From Betaproteobacteria bacterium (GTDB taxonomy: Bacteria; Pseudomonadota; Gammaproteobacteria; Burkholderiales; Burkholderiaceae_C), in contig JABCYW010000007.1 of NCBI GenBank assembly GCA_013289985.1, forward strand, positions 1-64,000: a stretch of 64,000 bases of DNA, given 5' to 3'. The notes beneath the pieces were generated by a model. The model saw nothing but the letters and a program-made list of their open reading frames with translations, made no database searches and was not told the origin of the DNA. The translations under genes were made by a program, and so were the position numbers. This document shows, one piece after another, positions 1 to 8,881 of this stretch (positions are counted from its first letter, which is position 1; each line of letters starts with the position of its first letter).

Positions 1-1244
1 GCTCCAGGCAGGGCCCGTTCGAGCTGTGGCAGGACGCCGGCTGGAAGCAGGTCGCCGAGTGGATCAAGGAAGACATCGCGGCCGGCAAGGCGCTGTCGTC
101 CGCCGCGCTGCCCGACTGGGTGTTCGACGGACGGGAGGGCGTGCATACCCCAGAGGGTTCCTGGAGCGCATCGCAGGGCAAGTACCTGCCGCCGTCGCAG
201 CTCGACGTCTACAAGCGCCAGCCCTTCCCCGAGACGGTGCTGGGCGCCGGCGCGGCCAACCCGCTGAAGTCGGGCACGGAAGTGTTCAGGAACGACGAAG
301 TGCGCGTCTGGACGCTGGACGGCGACGTGCTGATCGCCAGCATCACCGCCAAGCTGCACCTGATCTCGCCCACGGTCACCGAGGGCCTGCTCAAGGCCGT
401 CGAGATCGCCGAGAAGGACTACAAGGGCCTGGTGATCTGGTCGCCGGACGAGGCGTTCTCCGCCGGCGCCAACCTCGAGGCCCTGATGCCCGTCTTCATG
501 AAGTCGGGTGCCAAGGGCATCGCGCCGGAAGAGAAGAAGCTGCAGGACATGATGCTGCGCGTGCGCTACGCCACCGTGCCGGTGGTGGCCGCGGTGCGCG
601 GCATCGCGCTGGGCGGCGGCTGCGAGCTGGCCGTGCATTGCGCGTCGCGCGTGGCCGCGATGGAAAGCTACATGGGCCTGGTGGAAGTGGGCGTCGGCCT
701 GATCCCGGGCGGCGGCGGCCTCGCCTACATCGCGCGCCGCGCGGCCGAGAACGCCGCCAAGGCGCCGGGCACCGACCTGCTGGCCTTCCTCAAGGACGGC
801 GTGGTCGCCGCGGCCTCGGCCACGGTGGGCACCAGCGCGCTCGAGTCGCGCAAGATCGGCTACCTGCTCGATTCCGACATCGTCGTGCCGCACATCGACG
901 AGCTGCTGCACGTGGCCTCCACGCAGGCCAGGGCGATGTTCGACGCCGGCTACCGCGCGCCGGTCAAGCGCCTGATCCCCGTGGCCGGCCGCTCCGGCAT
1001 CGCCACGGTCAAGGCCTCGCTCGTGGCGATGCGCGACGGCGGCTTCATCAGCCAGCACGACTTCTACATCGGCAGCCTGATCGCCGACGTCTGCTGTGGC
1101 GGCGAAGTGGATGCCGGCACGCTGGTGACCGAGGAGTACCTGATGGCGCTCGAACGCAAGCACTTCTGCGGCCTGCTCGAGAACCCCAAGACGCAAGAAC
1201 GCATCATGGGCATGCTCCAGACCGGCAAGCCCGTCCGCAACTGA
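1..1244 (+). CDS. 3-hydroxyacyl-CoA dehydrogenase/enoyl-CoA hydratase, C-terminal part
   Basis: The gene enters from the left edge (reading frame begins at base 3) and 413 codons are visible. It is the C-terminal half of the bifunctional beta-oxidation enzyme of about 800 residues common in Burkholderiales, in which the dehydrogenase domains come first and the hydratase domain last. The first 80 or so visible residues look like the end of the dehydrogenase portion. The rest is a crotonase fold: oxyanion-hole region FSAGANLEAL, then GGGCELAVH and GLVEVGVGLIPGGGG, which carry the two glutamates expected for hydration. The enzyme hydrates trans-2-enoyl-CoA and oxidises the L-3-hydroxyacyl-CoA product in the cytosol. 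A thiolase follows after 14 bases, so this is a beta-oxidation operon. The N-terminal NAD-binding half is outside the window. Confidence 0.9.
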   Translation, partial: SRQGPFELWQDAGWKQVAEWIKEDIAAGKALSSAALPDWVFDGREGVHTPEGSWSASQGKYLPPSQLDVYKRQPFPETVLGAGAANPLKSGTEVFRNDEVRVWTLDGDVLIASITAKLHLISPTVTEGLLKAVEIAEKDYKGLVIWSPDEAFSAGANLEALMPVFMKSGAKGIAPEEKKLQDMMLRVRYATVPVVAAVRGIALGGGCELAVHCASRVAAMESYMGLVEVGVGLIPGGGGLAYIARRAAENAAKAPGTDLLAFLKDGVVAAASATVGTSALESRKIGYLLDSDIVVPHIDELLHVASTQARAMFDAGYRAPVKRLIPVAGRSGIATVKASLVAMRDGGFISQHDFYIGSLIADVCCGGEVDAGTLVTEEYLMALERKHFCGLLENPKTQERIMGMLQTGKPVRN

Positions 1245-1258
1245 TTGGACACAGCAAC

Positions 1259-2458
1259 ATGAGCAAGCAACTTTCCGACGCCTACATCGTCGCAGCCACC
1301 CGCGCGCCGATCGGCAAGTCCGGTCGCGGCATGTTCCGCAACACGCGTCCCGACGACCTGCTGGTCGCCGTCATCCAGGCCGCGCTGGCCCAGGTGCCCA
1401 CGCTCGACCCGGCCGCCATCGAGGACGCCATCGTCGGCTGCGCGATGCCCGAAGGCGAGCAAGGCCTGAACTTCGCACGCACCAGCGTCCTGCTGGCCGG
1501 CCTGCCCAATACCGTTGGCGGCATCACGGTGAACCGCTTCTGCGCGTCCGGCCTGTCGGCGGTGCAGATGGCGGCCGACCGCATCCGCGTGGGCGAGGCC
1601 GACGTGATGATCGCCGCCGGCGCCGAGAGCATGAGCATGGTGCCGATGAGCGGCAACAAGCCCTCGTTCAACCCGCACGTGTTCGACAAGGACGAGAACA
1701 TCGGCATCGCGTACGGCATGGGCCTGACCGCGGAGAAGGTCGCCGAGAAGTGGAAGGTCTCGCGCGAGGCGCAGGACGCGTTCGCGCTGGCCTCGCACCA
1801 GAAGGCCATCAAGGCCATCGCCGACGGCCAGTTCAAGGACGAGATCACGCCGGTCGAGGTCTTCACGCGCACGCCGGACCTGGCCACGGGCGAGATCACG
1901 GTCACCAGCCGCAAGGTCGACACCGACGAGGGCCCGCGTCCCGACACGTCGCTCGAAGGCCTGGCCAGGCTGAAGGCCGTGTTCGCCGCCAAGGGCAGCG
2001 TCACCGCCGGCAACAGCTCGCAGACCAGCGACGGTGCCGGTTGCCTGATCCTGTGCAGCGAGAAGGCCCTCAAGCAGTTCGGCCTGACGCCGCTCGCGCG
2101 CTTCGTGAGCTTCGCGTCCAAGGGCGTGCCGCCCGAGATCATGGGCATCGGCCCGATCGAGGCGATCCCCGCCGCGCTCAAGTCGGCGGGCCTGAACATC
2201 TCGCAACTCGACTGGATCGAGCTCAACGAGGCCTTCGCCGCGCAGGCGCTGGCCGTGATCGACACCGTCGGCCTCGACGCCTCCAAGGTGAACCCGATGG
2301 GCGGCGCGATCGCCCTCGGCCACCCGCTGGGCGCCACCGGCGCGATCCGCTCGGCCACGGTCGTGCACGCGCTGCGCCGCAACAACCTGAAGTACGGCAT
2401 GGTGACGATGTGCGTCGGCACCGGCCAGGGAGCCGCGGGCATTTTCGAACGTCTCTGA
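1259..2458 (+). CDS. acetyl-CoA C-acyltransferase (thiolase)
   Basis: A 399-residue thiolase, the usual length for the family. The nucleophilic cysteine is C95 in NRFCASGLSA. NEAFAAQALAV, GGAIALGHPLGATGA (catalytic histidine) and the C-terminal CVGTGQG (second cysteine) are all present. It cleaves 3-ketoacyl-CoA with CoA to release acetyl-CoA, the last step of the beta-oxidation cycle. The ATG at 1259 lies 14 bases after the upstream multifunctional enzyme, which supplies its substrate. A FadA-type role fits the context better than a PhaA/AtoB biosynthetic role, but sequence alone does not decide chain-length preference. Confidence 0.93.
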   Translation: MSKQLSDAYIVAATRAPIGKSGRGMFRNTRPDDLLVAVIQAALAQVPTLDPAAIEDAIVGCAMPEGEQGLNFARTSVLLAGLPNTVGGITVNRFCASGLSAVQMAADRIRVGEADVMIAAGAESMSMVPMSGNKPSFNPHVFDKDENIGIAYGMGLTAEKVAEKWKVSREAQDAFALASHQKAIKAIADGQFKDEITPVEVFTRTPDLATGEITVTSRKVDTDEGPRPDTSLEGLARLKAVFAAKGSVTAGNSSQTSDGAGCLILCSEKALKQFGLTPLARFVSFASKGVPPEIMGIGPIEAIPAALKSAGLNISQLDWIELNEAFAAQALAVIDTVGLDASKVNPMGGAIALGHPLGATGAIRSATVVHALRRNNLKYGMVTMCVGTGQGAAGIFERL

Positions 2459-2576
2459 TCGAGGCCGTTCATCGACGGCGGCAGGAAGTCACCGGTTCGC
2501 TACCCGCGTTCCGTCGGCCCTGCCGCCGTTTCTTCGTCCGCGAGACAATCGCACCAAGACAACAGAAGGTTCCGCA

Positions 2577-3338
2577 ATGACCATCCGCACCGTCAACACC
2601 AACGGCGTCGCCGTCATCGAGATCGCGCGTCCCGAGAAGAAGAACGCGCTCACGCAGGCGATGTACACCGCCATGGCCGAGGCCATTGCCGCGGCCGATG
2701 CCGATGCGACGATCCGCGCCGTGCTGATCACCGGCCAGCCGGGCATCTTCACCTCGGGCAACGACCTCGAGGACTTCATGCAGCGCCCGCCGTCCAGCGA
2801 GGACTCGCCGGTGTTCCGCTTCATGAAGACGCTGGCCGACTGCGGCAAGCCGGTGGTGGCGGCCGTCACCGGCGGCGCCATCGGCATCGGCACGACGATG
2901 CTGCTGCACTGCGACCTGGTCTACGTGAGCGACGAGGCCCGCCTGGCGATGCCCTTCGTCACGCTGGGCCTGGTGCCCGAGTACGCGTCCAGCCTGCTGA
3001 TCCCGCAACGCGTGGGCCACGCCAAGGCCACCGAGCTGCTGCTGCTGGGTGAGCCCTTCAACGGCGAGACGGCCGTGGAGCTGGGCATCGCCAACGCCGT
3101 GCTGCCGGCCGCCGAGGTGGTCAACCACGCGCGCCGCATGGCCGAGCGCTTCAACGCGCTGCCCCCGGGCGCGGTGCGCGAGACCAAGGCGCTGATGCGC
3201 CGCGGCCAGAAGGCGCTGGTGGACGAGACCATCGAGGTCGAGGCCGGCATCTTTGGCAGGCGCCTGCGCAGCCCCGAGGCGATGGAGGCGTTCCAGGCCT
3301 TCTTCCAGAAGCGCAAGCCCGACTTCTCCAAGTTCTGA
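2577..3338 (+). CDS. enoyl-CoA hydratase/isomerase family protein
   Basis: A 253-residue single-domain crotonase. The oxyanion-hole segment FTSGNDLEDF and the second segment TGGAIGIGTTMLLHCDLVY are clear. At the position of the first hydratase glutamate the motif reads GGAIGIGTT, so this glutamate is missing. That pattern is frequent in enoyl-CoA isomerases and other crotonase variants, so the precise reaction is open. It lies 118 bases after the thiolase. The gap holds a -10-like GACAAT near 2544 and an AGAAGG ribosome site before the ATG, so it may have its own promoter while remaining in the fatty-acid block. Confidence 0.85.
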   Translation: MTIRTVNTNGVAVIEIARPEKKNALTQAMYTAMAEAIAAADADATIRAVLITGQPGIFTSGNDLEDFMQRPPSSEDSPVFRFMKTLADCGKPVVAAVTGGAIGIGTTMLLHCDLVYVSDEARLAMPFVTLGLVPEYASSLLIPQRVGHAKATELLLLGEPFNGETAVELGIANAVLPAAEVVNHARRMAERFNALPPGAVRETKALMRRGQKALVDETIEVEAGIFGRRLRSPEAMEAFQAFFQKRKPDFSKF

Positions 3339-3355
3339 TCGACACGCAGCCGTTC

Positions 3356-4153
3356 ATGAATTCCGAGCTCACGCTCGCCCCCCGCGAACGCGGTCCCGCG
3401 TTGCCGCTGGCGGTGCCGTTCCGCCTCGGGACGCTGGCGCTCAAGCTCGCGCTGCTGCCCGTGCTGCTCGTGCAGGGCAAGCGCGTGCGCGCCACCGCGC
3501 TGAAGCTGCCCGAGGCGGCCGGAGAGCGCCACGGCGTGGCCGGCACGGGGCGCGTGGCGCTGCGCGTGCTGATCGTGGGCGACTCGTCGGCCGCGGGCGT
3601 GGGCGTGGGCACGCAGGACGAGGCCTTCGCCGGCCAGCTGGCGCAGGCACTGGCCGAGCGCACCGGCGCCGCGGTGGGCTGGCAACTGGTGGCCACCAGC
3701 GGGCACACCGCGGGCGACGCGGCACGCGCGCTCGCGGGCGCAACGCTGCAGACGGCCGACCTGCTGGTGACGGCGCTCGGCGTCAACGACGTCGTGGGCC
3801 AGACCCGCACGGCCGCCTTCCTGGCCGCGCTCGACGAGATCCACGCGCTCGCGGTCACGCGCGCGCAGGTGACGCACACGTGGCACTGCGGCCTGCCGCC
3901 CATGGGCACGTTCCCGCTGTTGCCGCTGCCCTTGCGATGGATCCTGGGCCGCGACGCGGCGCACCTGGACGACGCGCTGGCGCGCCATCTCGCGGGCCAG
4001 ACCGCGCGGCTGCACCTGCCGCTGCCCGAGGCGCCGCGCATGCCTGGCAAGGACGACGCCACGCCCGAGGGCTGGATGGCCCGCGACGGCTTCCACCCGG
4101 GGCTGCTGGGCTACCGGCAATGGGGCCGGCAGGTGGCCGAGGCGATCGGCTGA
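3356..4153 (+). CDS. SGNH/GDSL-family hydrolase
   Basis: A 265-residue serine hydrolase. Block I is VGDSSAAGVGVG with nucleophile S77, block III is GVND (N144), and block V is DGFHPG, giving the D244/H247 pair. These are the residues of the SGNH esterase/lipase fold. A hydrophobic stretch at about residues 24-40 may be a membrane anchor or uncleaved signal. It starts 17 bases after the enoyl-CoA hydratase gene and is probably cotranscribed. A short-chain ester or acyl-CoA-derived substrate would fit, but the substrate is unknown. Confidence 0.85.
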   Translation: MNSELTLAPRERGPALPLAVPFRLGTLALKLALLPVLLVQGKRVRATALKLPEAAGERHGVAGTGRVALRVLIVGDSSAAGVGVGTQDEAFAGQLAQALAERTGAAVGWQLVATSGHTAGDAARALAGATLQTADLLVTALGVNDVVGQTRTAAFLAALDEIHALAVTRAQVTHTWHCGLPPMGTFPLLPLPLRWILGRDAAHLDDALARHLAGQTARLHLPLPEAPRMPGKDDATPEGWMARDGFHPGLLGYRQWGRQVAEAIG

Positions 4154-4183
4154 TTCAGGCGCGGATCCTGTGCGACAGGCCGA

Positions 4184-4603
4184 TCAGCGCGGAATCTGCC
4201 GCGGCTTGCCTTCGCGGTCGATCGCCACGTAGGTCAGGTTGGCCTCCGTCACCTTCACCACCTGCACGTCGGCCGGATTGCGCTCGGCGTAGACCTCCAC
4301 GCGCACCGTGATCGACGTGTTGCCCACGCGCTCGACCGTGGCGTAGAAGCTCAGCAGGTCGCCGATGGACACCGGCTGCTTGAACACGAACTGGTTCACC
4401 GCGACCGTGGTCACGCGGCCCTTGGCGATGCGCACCGGCAGCACCGAGCCGGCCAGGTCGACCTGGGCCATGATCCAGCCGCCGAAGATGTCGCCGTTCG
4501 CGTTGGAATCGGCCGGCATCGGCAGCACGCGCATCACCAGTTCCTTGTCGGACGGGAGCGAGGCGGGCGCTTGCGCGGTGGCTTGGAGTTCGGCGTGGGT
4601 CAT
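4184..4603 (-). CDS. acyl-CoA thioesterase, YciA-like hotdog fold
   Basis: A 139-residue single hotdog domain. The segment NANGDIFGGWIMAQVD at about residues 34-49 is the signature of YciA-type acyl-CoA thioesterases, with the catalytic aspartate in NGDIFGG. The enzyme hydrolyses acyl-CoA to free acid and CoA in the cytosol. It is convergent with the SGNH hydrolase gene 30 bases away and divergent from the ABC exporter gene, so it forms its own unit. The length matches the family and no frameshift is seen. Substrate range cannot be read from sequence. Confidence 0.9.
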   Translation of the reverse strand: MTHAELQATAQAPASLPSDKELVMRVLPMPADSNANGDIFGGWIMAQVDLAGSVLPVRIAKGRVTTVAVNQFVFKQPVSIGDLLSFYATVERVGNTSITVRVEVYAERNPADVQVVKVTEANLTYVAIDREGKPRQIPR

Positions 4604-4724
4604 CGGGGAATCTTTCTTCGATCTGCTTGTCCGCGATTGTGCTTGAAAGGGTTTACCCGAGTCCCGCGCCGGACGTTGGCCACGATTGTTGCTATCGTCC
4701 GGGTCGCCCCCACCTGCGCCTCAC

Positions 4725-6623
4725 ATGCACCCGAACCCGCCCGCCGCCGCCCGAGACGCCACGCCCGCCACCCAGCCGCGGAGCGACTGGTACACCCTGA
4801 AGCGGCTGATGCCGTACTTCTGGGAGTACCGCGTGCGCATGGTGATCGCGCTGCTGTTCCTGGTGGGCGCCAAGGTGGCCAGCGTCAGCGTGCCGCTGCT
4901 TCTCAAGAAGCTGGTGGACGCGCTCAACATCTCCACCACCGATCCGCGCGCGCTGCTGGTGGTGCCGCTGGGCCTGCTGCTGGGCTACGCCGGGCTGCGG
5001 CTGGCGATGACGCTGTTCACCGAGCTGCGCGAGATCGTGTTCGCGCGTGCCACCTTCGGCGCGGCCAAGCGCGTGTCGCTGGAGACCTTCGAGCACCTGC
5101 ACGCGCTCTCGCTGCGCTTCCACCTGGAACGCCAGACCGGCGGACTCACGCGCGACATCGAGCGCGGCCGCGGCGCGCTGCAGACGCTGGTGTCGTACTC
5201 GCTGTACACCATCATCCCCACGCTGGTGGAGCTGTCGTTCGTGCTCGTCCTGCTGGGCCACAAGTTCGACATGGGCTACGTGTGGATCACGCTTTGCGCG
5301 CTGCTGCTGTACGGCGTGTTCACGATCTCCATCACCGAATGGCGCACCAAGTACCGCAAGGCGATGAACGAGCTCGACTCGAAGGCCAACACCAAGGCCA
5401 TCGACGCGTTGCTGAACTTCGAGACGGTGAAGTACTTCAACAACGAGCAGTTCGAGTCGGCGCGCTACGAGACGGGCCTGGAGGCCTACCGCGCCGCGCA
5501 GATGAAGTCGCAGGCCACGCTGTCGATGCTCAACACGGGCCAGCAGCTGATCATCGCGGGCAGCCTCGTGGCGCTGCTGTGGCGCGCCACCGGCGGCGTG
5601 ATCGCGCACGCGATGACGCTGGGCGACTTCGTGATGGTCAACGCGCTGCTGATCCAGCTGTACGTGCCGCTGAACTTCCTGGGCGTGCTCTACCGCGAGG
5701 TCAAGCAGGGCCTGACCGACCTCGAGCGCATGTTCGCGCTGCTGGAGAAGGATCGCGAGGTGGCCGACGCCCCCGGTGCCACCGTGCTGGAGGTGCGCGG
5801 GGGCGCGGTGCGCTTCGACGACGTCAGCTTCGCCTACGACCCCGCGCGGCCCATCCTGCACGGCGTCAGCTTCGAGATCCCTGCCGGCAAGACGGTGGCC
5901 GTCGTCGGCCCCAGCGGTGCCGGCAAGAGCACGCTGGCGCGGCTGCTCTATCGCTTCTACGACGTCAGCGGCGGCGCGATCCGCATCGACGACCAGGACC
6001 TGCGCGCGCTCACGCAGCTGAGCCTGCGCAAGGCGATCGGCATCGTGCCGCAGGACACCGTGCTGTTCAACGACACGGTAGGCTACAACATCGCGTACGG
6101 CCGCCCCGGCGCGACGCAGCAACAGATCGAGGGCGCGGCCCGCGCGGCCCACATCCACGACTTCATCGCCGCCACGCCCAGGGGCTACGACACGATGGTG
6201 GGCGAGCGCGGGCTCAAGCTCTCGGGCGGCGAGAAGCAGCGCATCGCGATCGCGCGCACGCTGCTGAAGAACCCGCCGCTGATGATCTTCGACGAGGCCA
6301 CGTCCGCGCTGGACTCGGCCAACGAGCGCGCGATCCAGGCCGAGCTCGCGCAGGCCGCGCAGGGCCGCACGACGCTGGTGATCGCGCACCGGCTGTCCAC
6401 GGTGGTCAACGCCGCGCAGATCCTGGTGATGGCCGAGGGCCGCATCGTCGAGCGCGGCACGCATCCCGAGCTGCTCGCCCTCGACGGCCGCTACGCCCAC
6501 ATGTGGCGGCTGCAGCAGACGCACGGCGACACGGCCGCCGCGAGCGACGCGCCGGAGTCGCTCACGCTGGGAGATTCCGCCTTCGAACCCGTACACTCGG
6601 CGAGTGGAAACCAAGTGGCTTGA
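4725..6623 (+). CDS. ABC exporter, Atm1/HMT1-type (fused permease and ATPase)
   Basis: Starting at the ATG at 4725 gives 632 residues; an in-frame TTG at 4686 is less likely. The N-terminal half (about 30-330) is a six-helix exporter domain; the C-terminal half is the ATPase. Walker [10 protein letters not shown] starts at residue 395, followed by signature LSGGEKQR, Walker [13 protein letters not shown] and an H-loop in IAHRLST. The arrangement and the internal KYFNNE/LNFLG segments resemble the ABCB7/Atm1/HMT1 group, whose members export glutathione-linked or sulfur-containing compounds or metal conjugates from the cytosol. The substrate here is inferred from family only. The last 20 bases overlap the start of the LysR gene in another frame. 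Confidence 0.9.
   Translation: MHPNPPAAARDATPATQPRSDWYTLKRLMPYFWEYRVRMVIALLFLVGAKVASVSVPLLLKKLVDALNISTTDPRALLVVPLGLLLGYAGLRLAMTLFTELREIVFARATFGAAKRVSLETFEHLHALSLRFHLERQTGGLTRDIERGRGALQTLVSYSLYTIIPTLVELSFVLVLLGHKFDMGYVWITLCALLLYGVFTISITEWRTKYRKAMNELDSKANTKAIDALLNFETVKYFNNEQFESARYETGLEAYRAAQMKSQATLSMLNTGQQLIIAGSLVALLWRATGGVIAHAMTLGDFVMVNALLIQLYVPLNFLGVLYREVKQGLTDLERMFALLEKDREVADAPGATVLEVRGGAVRFDDVSFAYDPARPILHGVSFEIPAGKTVAVVGPSGAGKSTLARLLYRFYDVSGGAIRIDDQDLRALTQLSLRKAIGIVPQDTVLFNDTVGYNIAYGRPGATQQQIEGAARAAHIHDFIAATPRGYDTMVGERGLKLSGGEKQRIAIARTLLKNPPLMIFDEATSALDSANERAIQAELAQAAQGRTTLVIAHRLSTVVNAAQILVMAEGRIVERGTHPELLALDGRYAHMWRLQQTHGDTAAASDAPESLTLGDSAFEPVHSASGNQVA
6592..6597 (+). promoter_or_regulatory. 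-10-like box of the LysR gene
   Basis: TACACT ends 7 bases before the GTG at 6604, so transcription would begin at or next to the start codon. No ribosome site and no good -35 are visible. It lies inside the 3' end of the ABC exporter gene. Confidence 0.4.
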
Positions 6624-7533
6624 AGATTTCGTGAGCCTGGCCGAGACGCGCAGTTTCTCGCGCTCCGCCCAGCTCCGGCACGTCACCCAGCCGGCGTTCT
6701 CGCGCCGCATCCAGGCGCTCGAGGCCTGGGCCGGGCTCGACCTGGTCGACCGCTCGTCGTATCCCACGCGCCTGACGCCGGCCGGGGAGACCTTCCACGG
6801 CCAGGCGCTCGAGGTTCTGGGCAGCCTGCAGGCCACCCGCAACATGATGCGCGGGCTGCAGGCCGGCGGCGCCGACATGATCGAGTTCGCGGTGCCGCAC
6901 ACGCTCGCGTTCACGTTCTTCCCCACCTGGGTGATGGACCTGCGCAAGCGCTTCGGCGAGATGAAGAGCCGCCTCATCGCGCTCAACGTGCACGACGCGG
7001 TGATGCGCCTCACCGAAGGCAGCTGCGACCTGCTGGTGGCCTACCACCACGCCTCGCAGCCGCTGCAGCTGAGCCCCGACCGCTACGAGATGCTGAGCCT
7101 GGGCCAGGAGACGCTGTCGCCCTATGCCAAGGGCGGCGCCGACGGCCAGCCGCTGTTCCGCCTGGCCACCAGCGGCGCCGCGCGCATCCCGTTCCTGGGT
7201 TACGCCTCGGGCGCCTACATGGCGCGCCTGGTCGACCAGATCCTGAAGTCCACCCCGGTGCTGCCCCACCTCGACACCGTCTACGAGACCGACATGGCCG
7301 AAGGCCTGAAGGCCATGGCGCTGGAGGGCCACGGCATCGCGTTCCTGCCCTCCAGCTCGGTGCGCAAGGAGCTGCGCACGCGCAAGCTCGTCTCGGCCGC
7401 GCCGCTGCACGACGACACCGGCCACGCCTGGGAGGTGACGATGGAGGTGCGCATCTACCGCGAACGCCCCGAGCTCGCCCGCCACCCGAAGCCGGGCGCG
7501 CAGGCGTTGTGGGAGTTCCTGCGCACGGGCTGA
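6604..7533 (+). CDS. LysR-family transcriptional regulator, HypT/YjiE-like
   Basis: A 309-residue LysR regulator: winged helix-turn-helix at about residues 1-60 (FVSLAETRSFSRSAQLRHVTQPAFSRRIQALEAW) and a periplasmic-binding-like effector domain after residue 90. The opening METKWLEDF and QPAFSRRI resemble the YjiE/HypT subgroup, known in E. coli as a hypochlorite-responsive regulator; that similarity is from memory of the family and the ligand here is unknown. The GTG at 6604 is favoured because TACACT lies 7 bases before it. The first amino-acid transporter gene follows on the same strand after 177 bases, so it could be a target, though LysR genes more often control divergent neighbours. Confidence 0.85.
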   Translation: METKWLEDFVSLAETRSFSRSAQLRHVTQPAFSRRIQALEAWAGLDLVDRSSYPTRLTPAGETFHGQALEVLGSLQATRNMMRGLQAGGADMIEFAVPHTLAFTFFPTWVMDLRKRFGEMKSRLIALNVHDAVMRLTEGSCDLLVAYHHASQPLQLSPDRYEMLSLGQETLSPYAKGGADGQPLFRLATSGAARIPFLGYASGAYMARLVDQILKSTPVLPHLDTVYETDMAEGLKAMALEGHGIAFLPSSSVRKELRTRKLVSAAPLHDDTGHAWEVTMEVRIYRERPELARHPKPGAQALWEFLRTG

Positions 7534-7637
7534 AAAGCCGCGATCCCGCCGTTGGAGTACTTGCGGGGCCGTGCGCGCCGCCGCATGCTGGCCGGTCCGG
7601 CCGCCGCGTGGAATTTGGTAATAACCCTTATGGGCTC

Positions 7638-7652
7638 ATGCAAATGATGCAT
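7638..7652. promoter_or_regulatory. inverted repeat ATGCA-N5-TGCAT upstream of a binding-protein gene
   Basis: A perfect 5+5 inverted repeat with a 5-base centre lies about 60 bases before the chosen start of the first binding protein, in an AT-richer pocket that includes TAATAACCCTTATG. It may be an operator. The size and symmetry suit a LysR or GntR site, but no footprint evidence exists. Confidence 0.25.
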
Positions 7653-7710
7653 GATGCGGCCTTCAAAAGGCATTGGCGCCGCTCCGTGGCGCCGCATACA
7701 GTCCGCGACC

Positions 7711-8721
7711 ATGCAACTTTTCCTGCACTCCCGCGCCACCTGCGCGAGCCCGGAAGCACGTGCCCACAAGGCGCGCTTCGTCCGGCGTGCCCCGATGATC
7801 CCGGCGCTCGTCGCCGCCCTGTGCCTGGCGGCGCCGGTGCAGGCCAGGCCCAAGGCCGACACGGCCGCGCCGCAGTCAACGGAGGCCGACGTCGGTCCGC
7901 ATCCCGTGCTCGATCGCATCCGCAGTTCGGGCCACATCGTGCTGGCCCACCGCGAGTCGTCGGTGCCGTTCTCCTACTACGACGCGGACAAGAAGCCGGT
8001 GGGCTACGCGCTGGACCTGTGCAAGGACGTGGCCGAGGCCGTGCGCAAGCACCTGGGCCTGAAGTCCATCGAGATCGACTACCTGCCGATCACCACGTCC
8101 ACGCGCCTCGACGCCATCGCCACCGGCAAGGCCGACCTGGAGTGCGGGTCGACGACCAACAACGCCGAGCGCCGCCAGAAGGTGGCGTTCACGATCCCCC
8201 ACTACATCACCGGCACCCGCTTCGCGGTGCGCGCCGACAGCCCCATCGCCGAACTCAACCAGTTCGAGGGCCATGTGCTGGTGTCCACCGCCGGCTCGAC
8301 GCCGCTCAAGACCGTCGCCCAGGCCAACGAGGACCGGCTCCTGCACATCGCCGTGAAGCCGGTCAAGGACAACGCCGAGGCGATGAAGATGCTGGGCGAC
8401 AAGACCGCCGATGGCTTCGCGATGGACGACGTCCAGTTGTACGGCCTGATCGCCGAGTCGGCCAACCCGGCGCAGTTCAAGGTCGTGGGCAAGTTCCTCA
8501 CGATCGAGCCGCTGGCCATCATGCTCAGCAAGGACGACGCCGCGTTCAAGAAGGTGGTCGACGACGAGATGCGGCACCTCATACGCTCCGGCGAGGGCGA
8601 CAGGATCTACGCCCGATGGTTCACCTCGCCCATCCCGCCGAAGAACCGCTCGCTCAACCTGCCCATGAGCTACCTGCTGCGCGATTCCTGGCGCTACCCT
8701 TCGGACGCCGTCGACAACTAG
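7711..8721 (+). CDS. amino-acid ABC transporter substrate-binding protein, GltI-like paralogue
   Basis: A periplasmic type 3 solute-binding protein of 336 residues from the ATG at 7711; the ATG at 7795 would still leave a signal peptide (MIPALVAALCLAAPVQA) and is a real alternative. Ligand-site motifs shared with GltI are present: SSVPFSYYD, VGYALDLCKDV and ADLECGSTTNN. The end, ARWFTSPIPPKNRSLNLP, also mirrors GltI. It captures glutamate, aspartate or a related amino acid in the periplasm. The next gene is a clear paralogue and is followed by one set of permeases and ATPase, so the two receptors probably feed the same transporter. A weak hairpin separates the two genes, which suggests independent expression. 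Confidence 0.87.
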   Translation: MQLFLHSRATCASPEARAHKARFVRRAPMIPALVAALCLAAPVQARPKADTAAPQSTEADVGPHPVLDRIRSSGHIVLAHRESSVPFSYYDADKKPVGYALDLCKDVAEAVRKHLGLKSIEIDYLPITTSTRLDAIATGKADLECGSTTNNAERRQKVAFTIPHYITGTRFAVRADSPIAELNQFEGHVLVSTAGSTPLKTVAQANEDRLLHIAVKPVKDNAEAMKMLGDKTADGFAMDDVQLYGLIAESANPAQFKVVGKFLTIEPLAIMLSKDDAAFKKVVDDEMRHLIRSGEGDRIYARWFTSPIPPKNRSLNLPMSYLLRDSWRYPSDAVDN

Positions 8722-8794
8722 CACCACAATGGCGTGGCCCGGTACGTGCTTTCACGAACGGTGTGGGAGCCGCATAGAACCTAGACTTGCTTAA

Positions 8795-8811
8795 GCCTGC
8801 CGACAGCAGGC
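8795..8811 (+). terminator. hairpin between the two binding-protein genes
   Basis: GCCTGC-CGACA-GCAGGC forms a 6-bp stem followed by CATCCTTT, a weak T-rich tail. It could terminate transcription of the first binding-protein gene or stabilise its 3' end. Confidence 0.3.
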
Positions 8812-8881
8812 CATCCTTTCCATGTCCGGCCACGAGCCGGGCAACCTGCAAACCGTCTCCCTCGAAGAACCAGGAGCTCAC

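Noticed and set aside
207-227. Peptide LDVYKRQ in the first gene, identical to the translated Nextera adapter artefact DVYKRQ.
   Set aside because: The DNA here (GACGTCTACAAGCGCCAG) differs from the adapter at many third positions, and relatives have a similar VYxRQ segment before the hydratase domain. It is genuine coding sequence.
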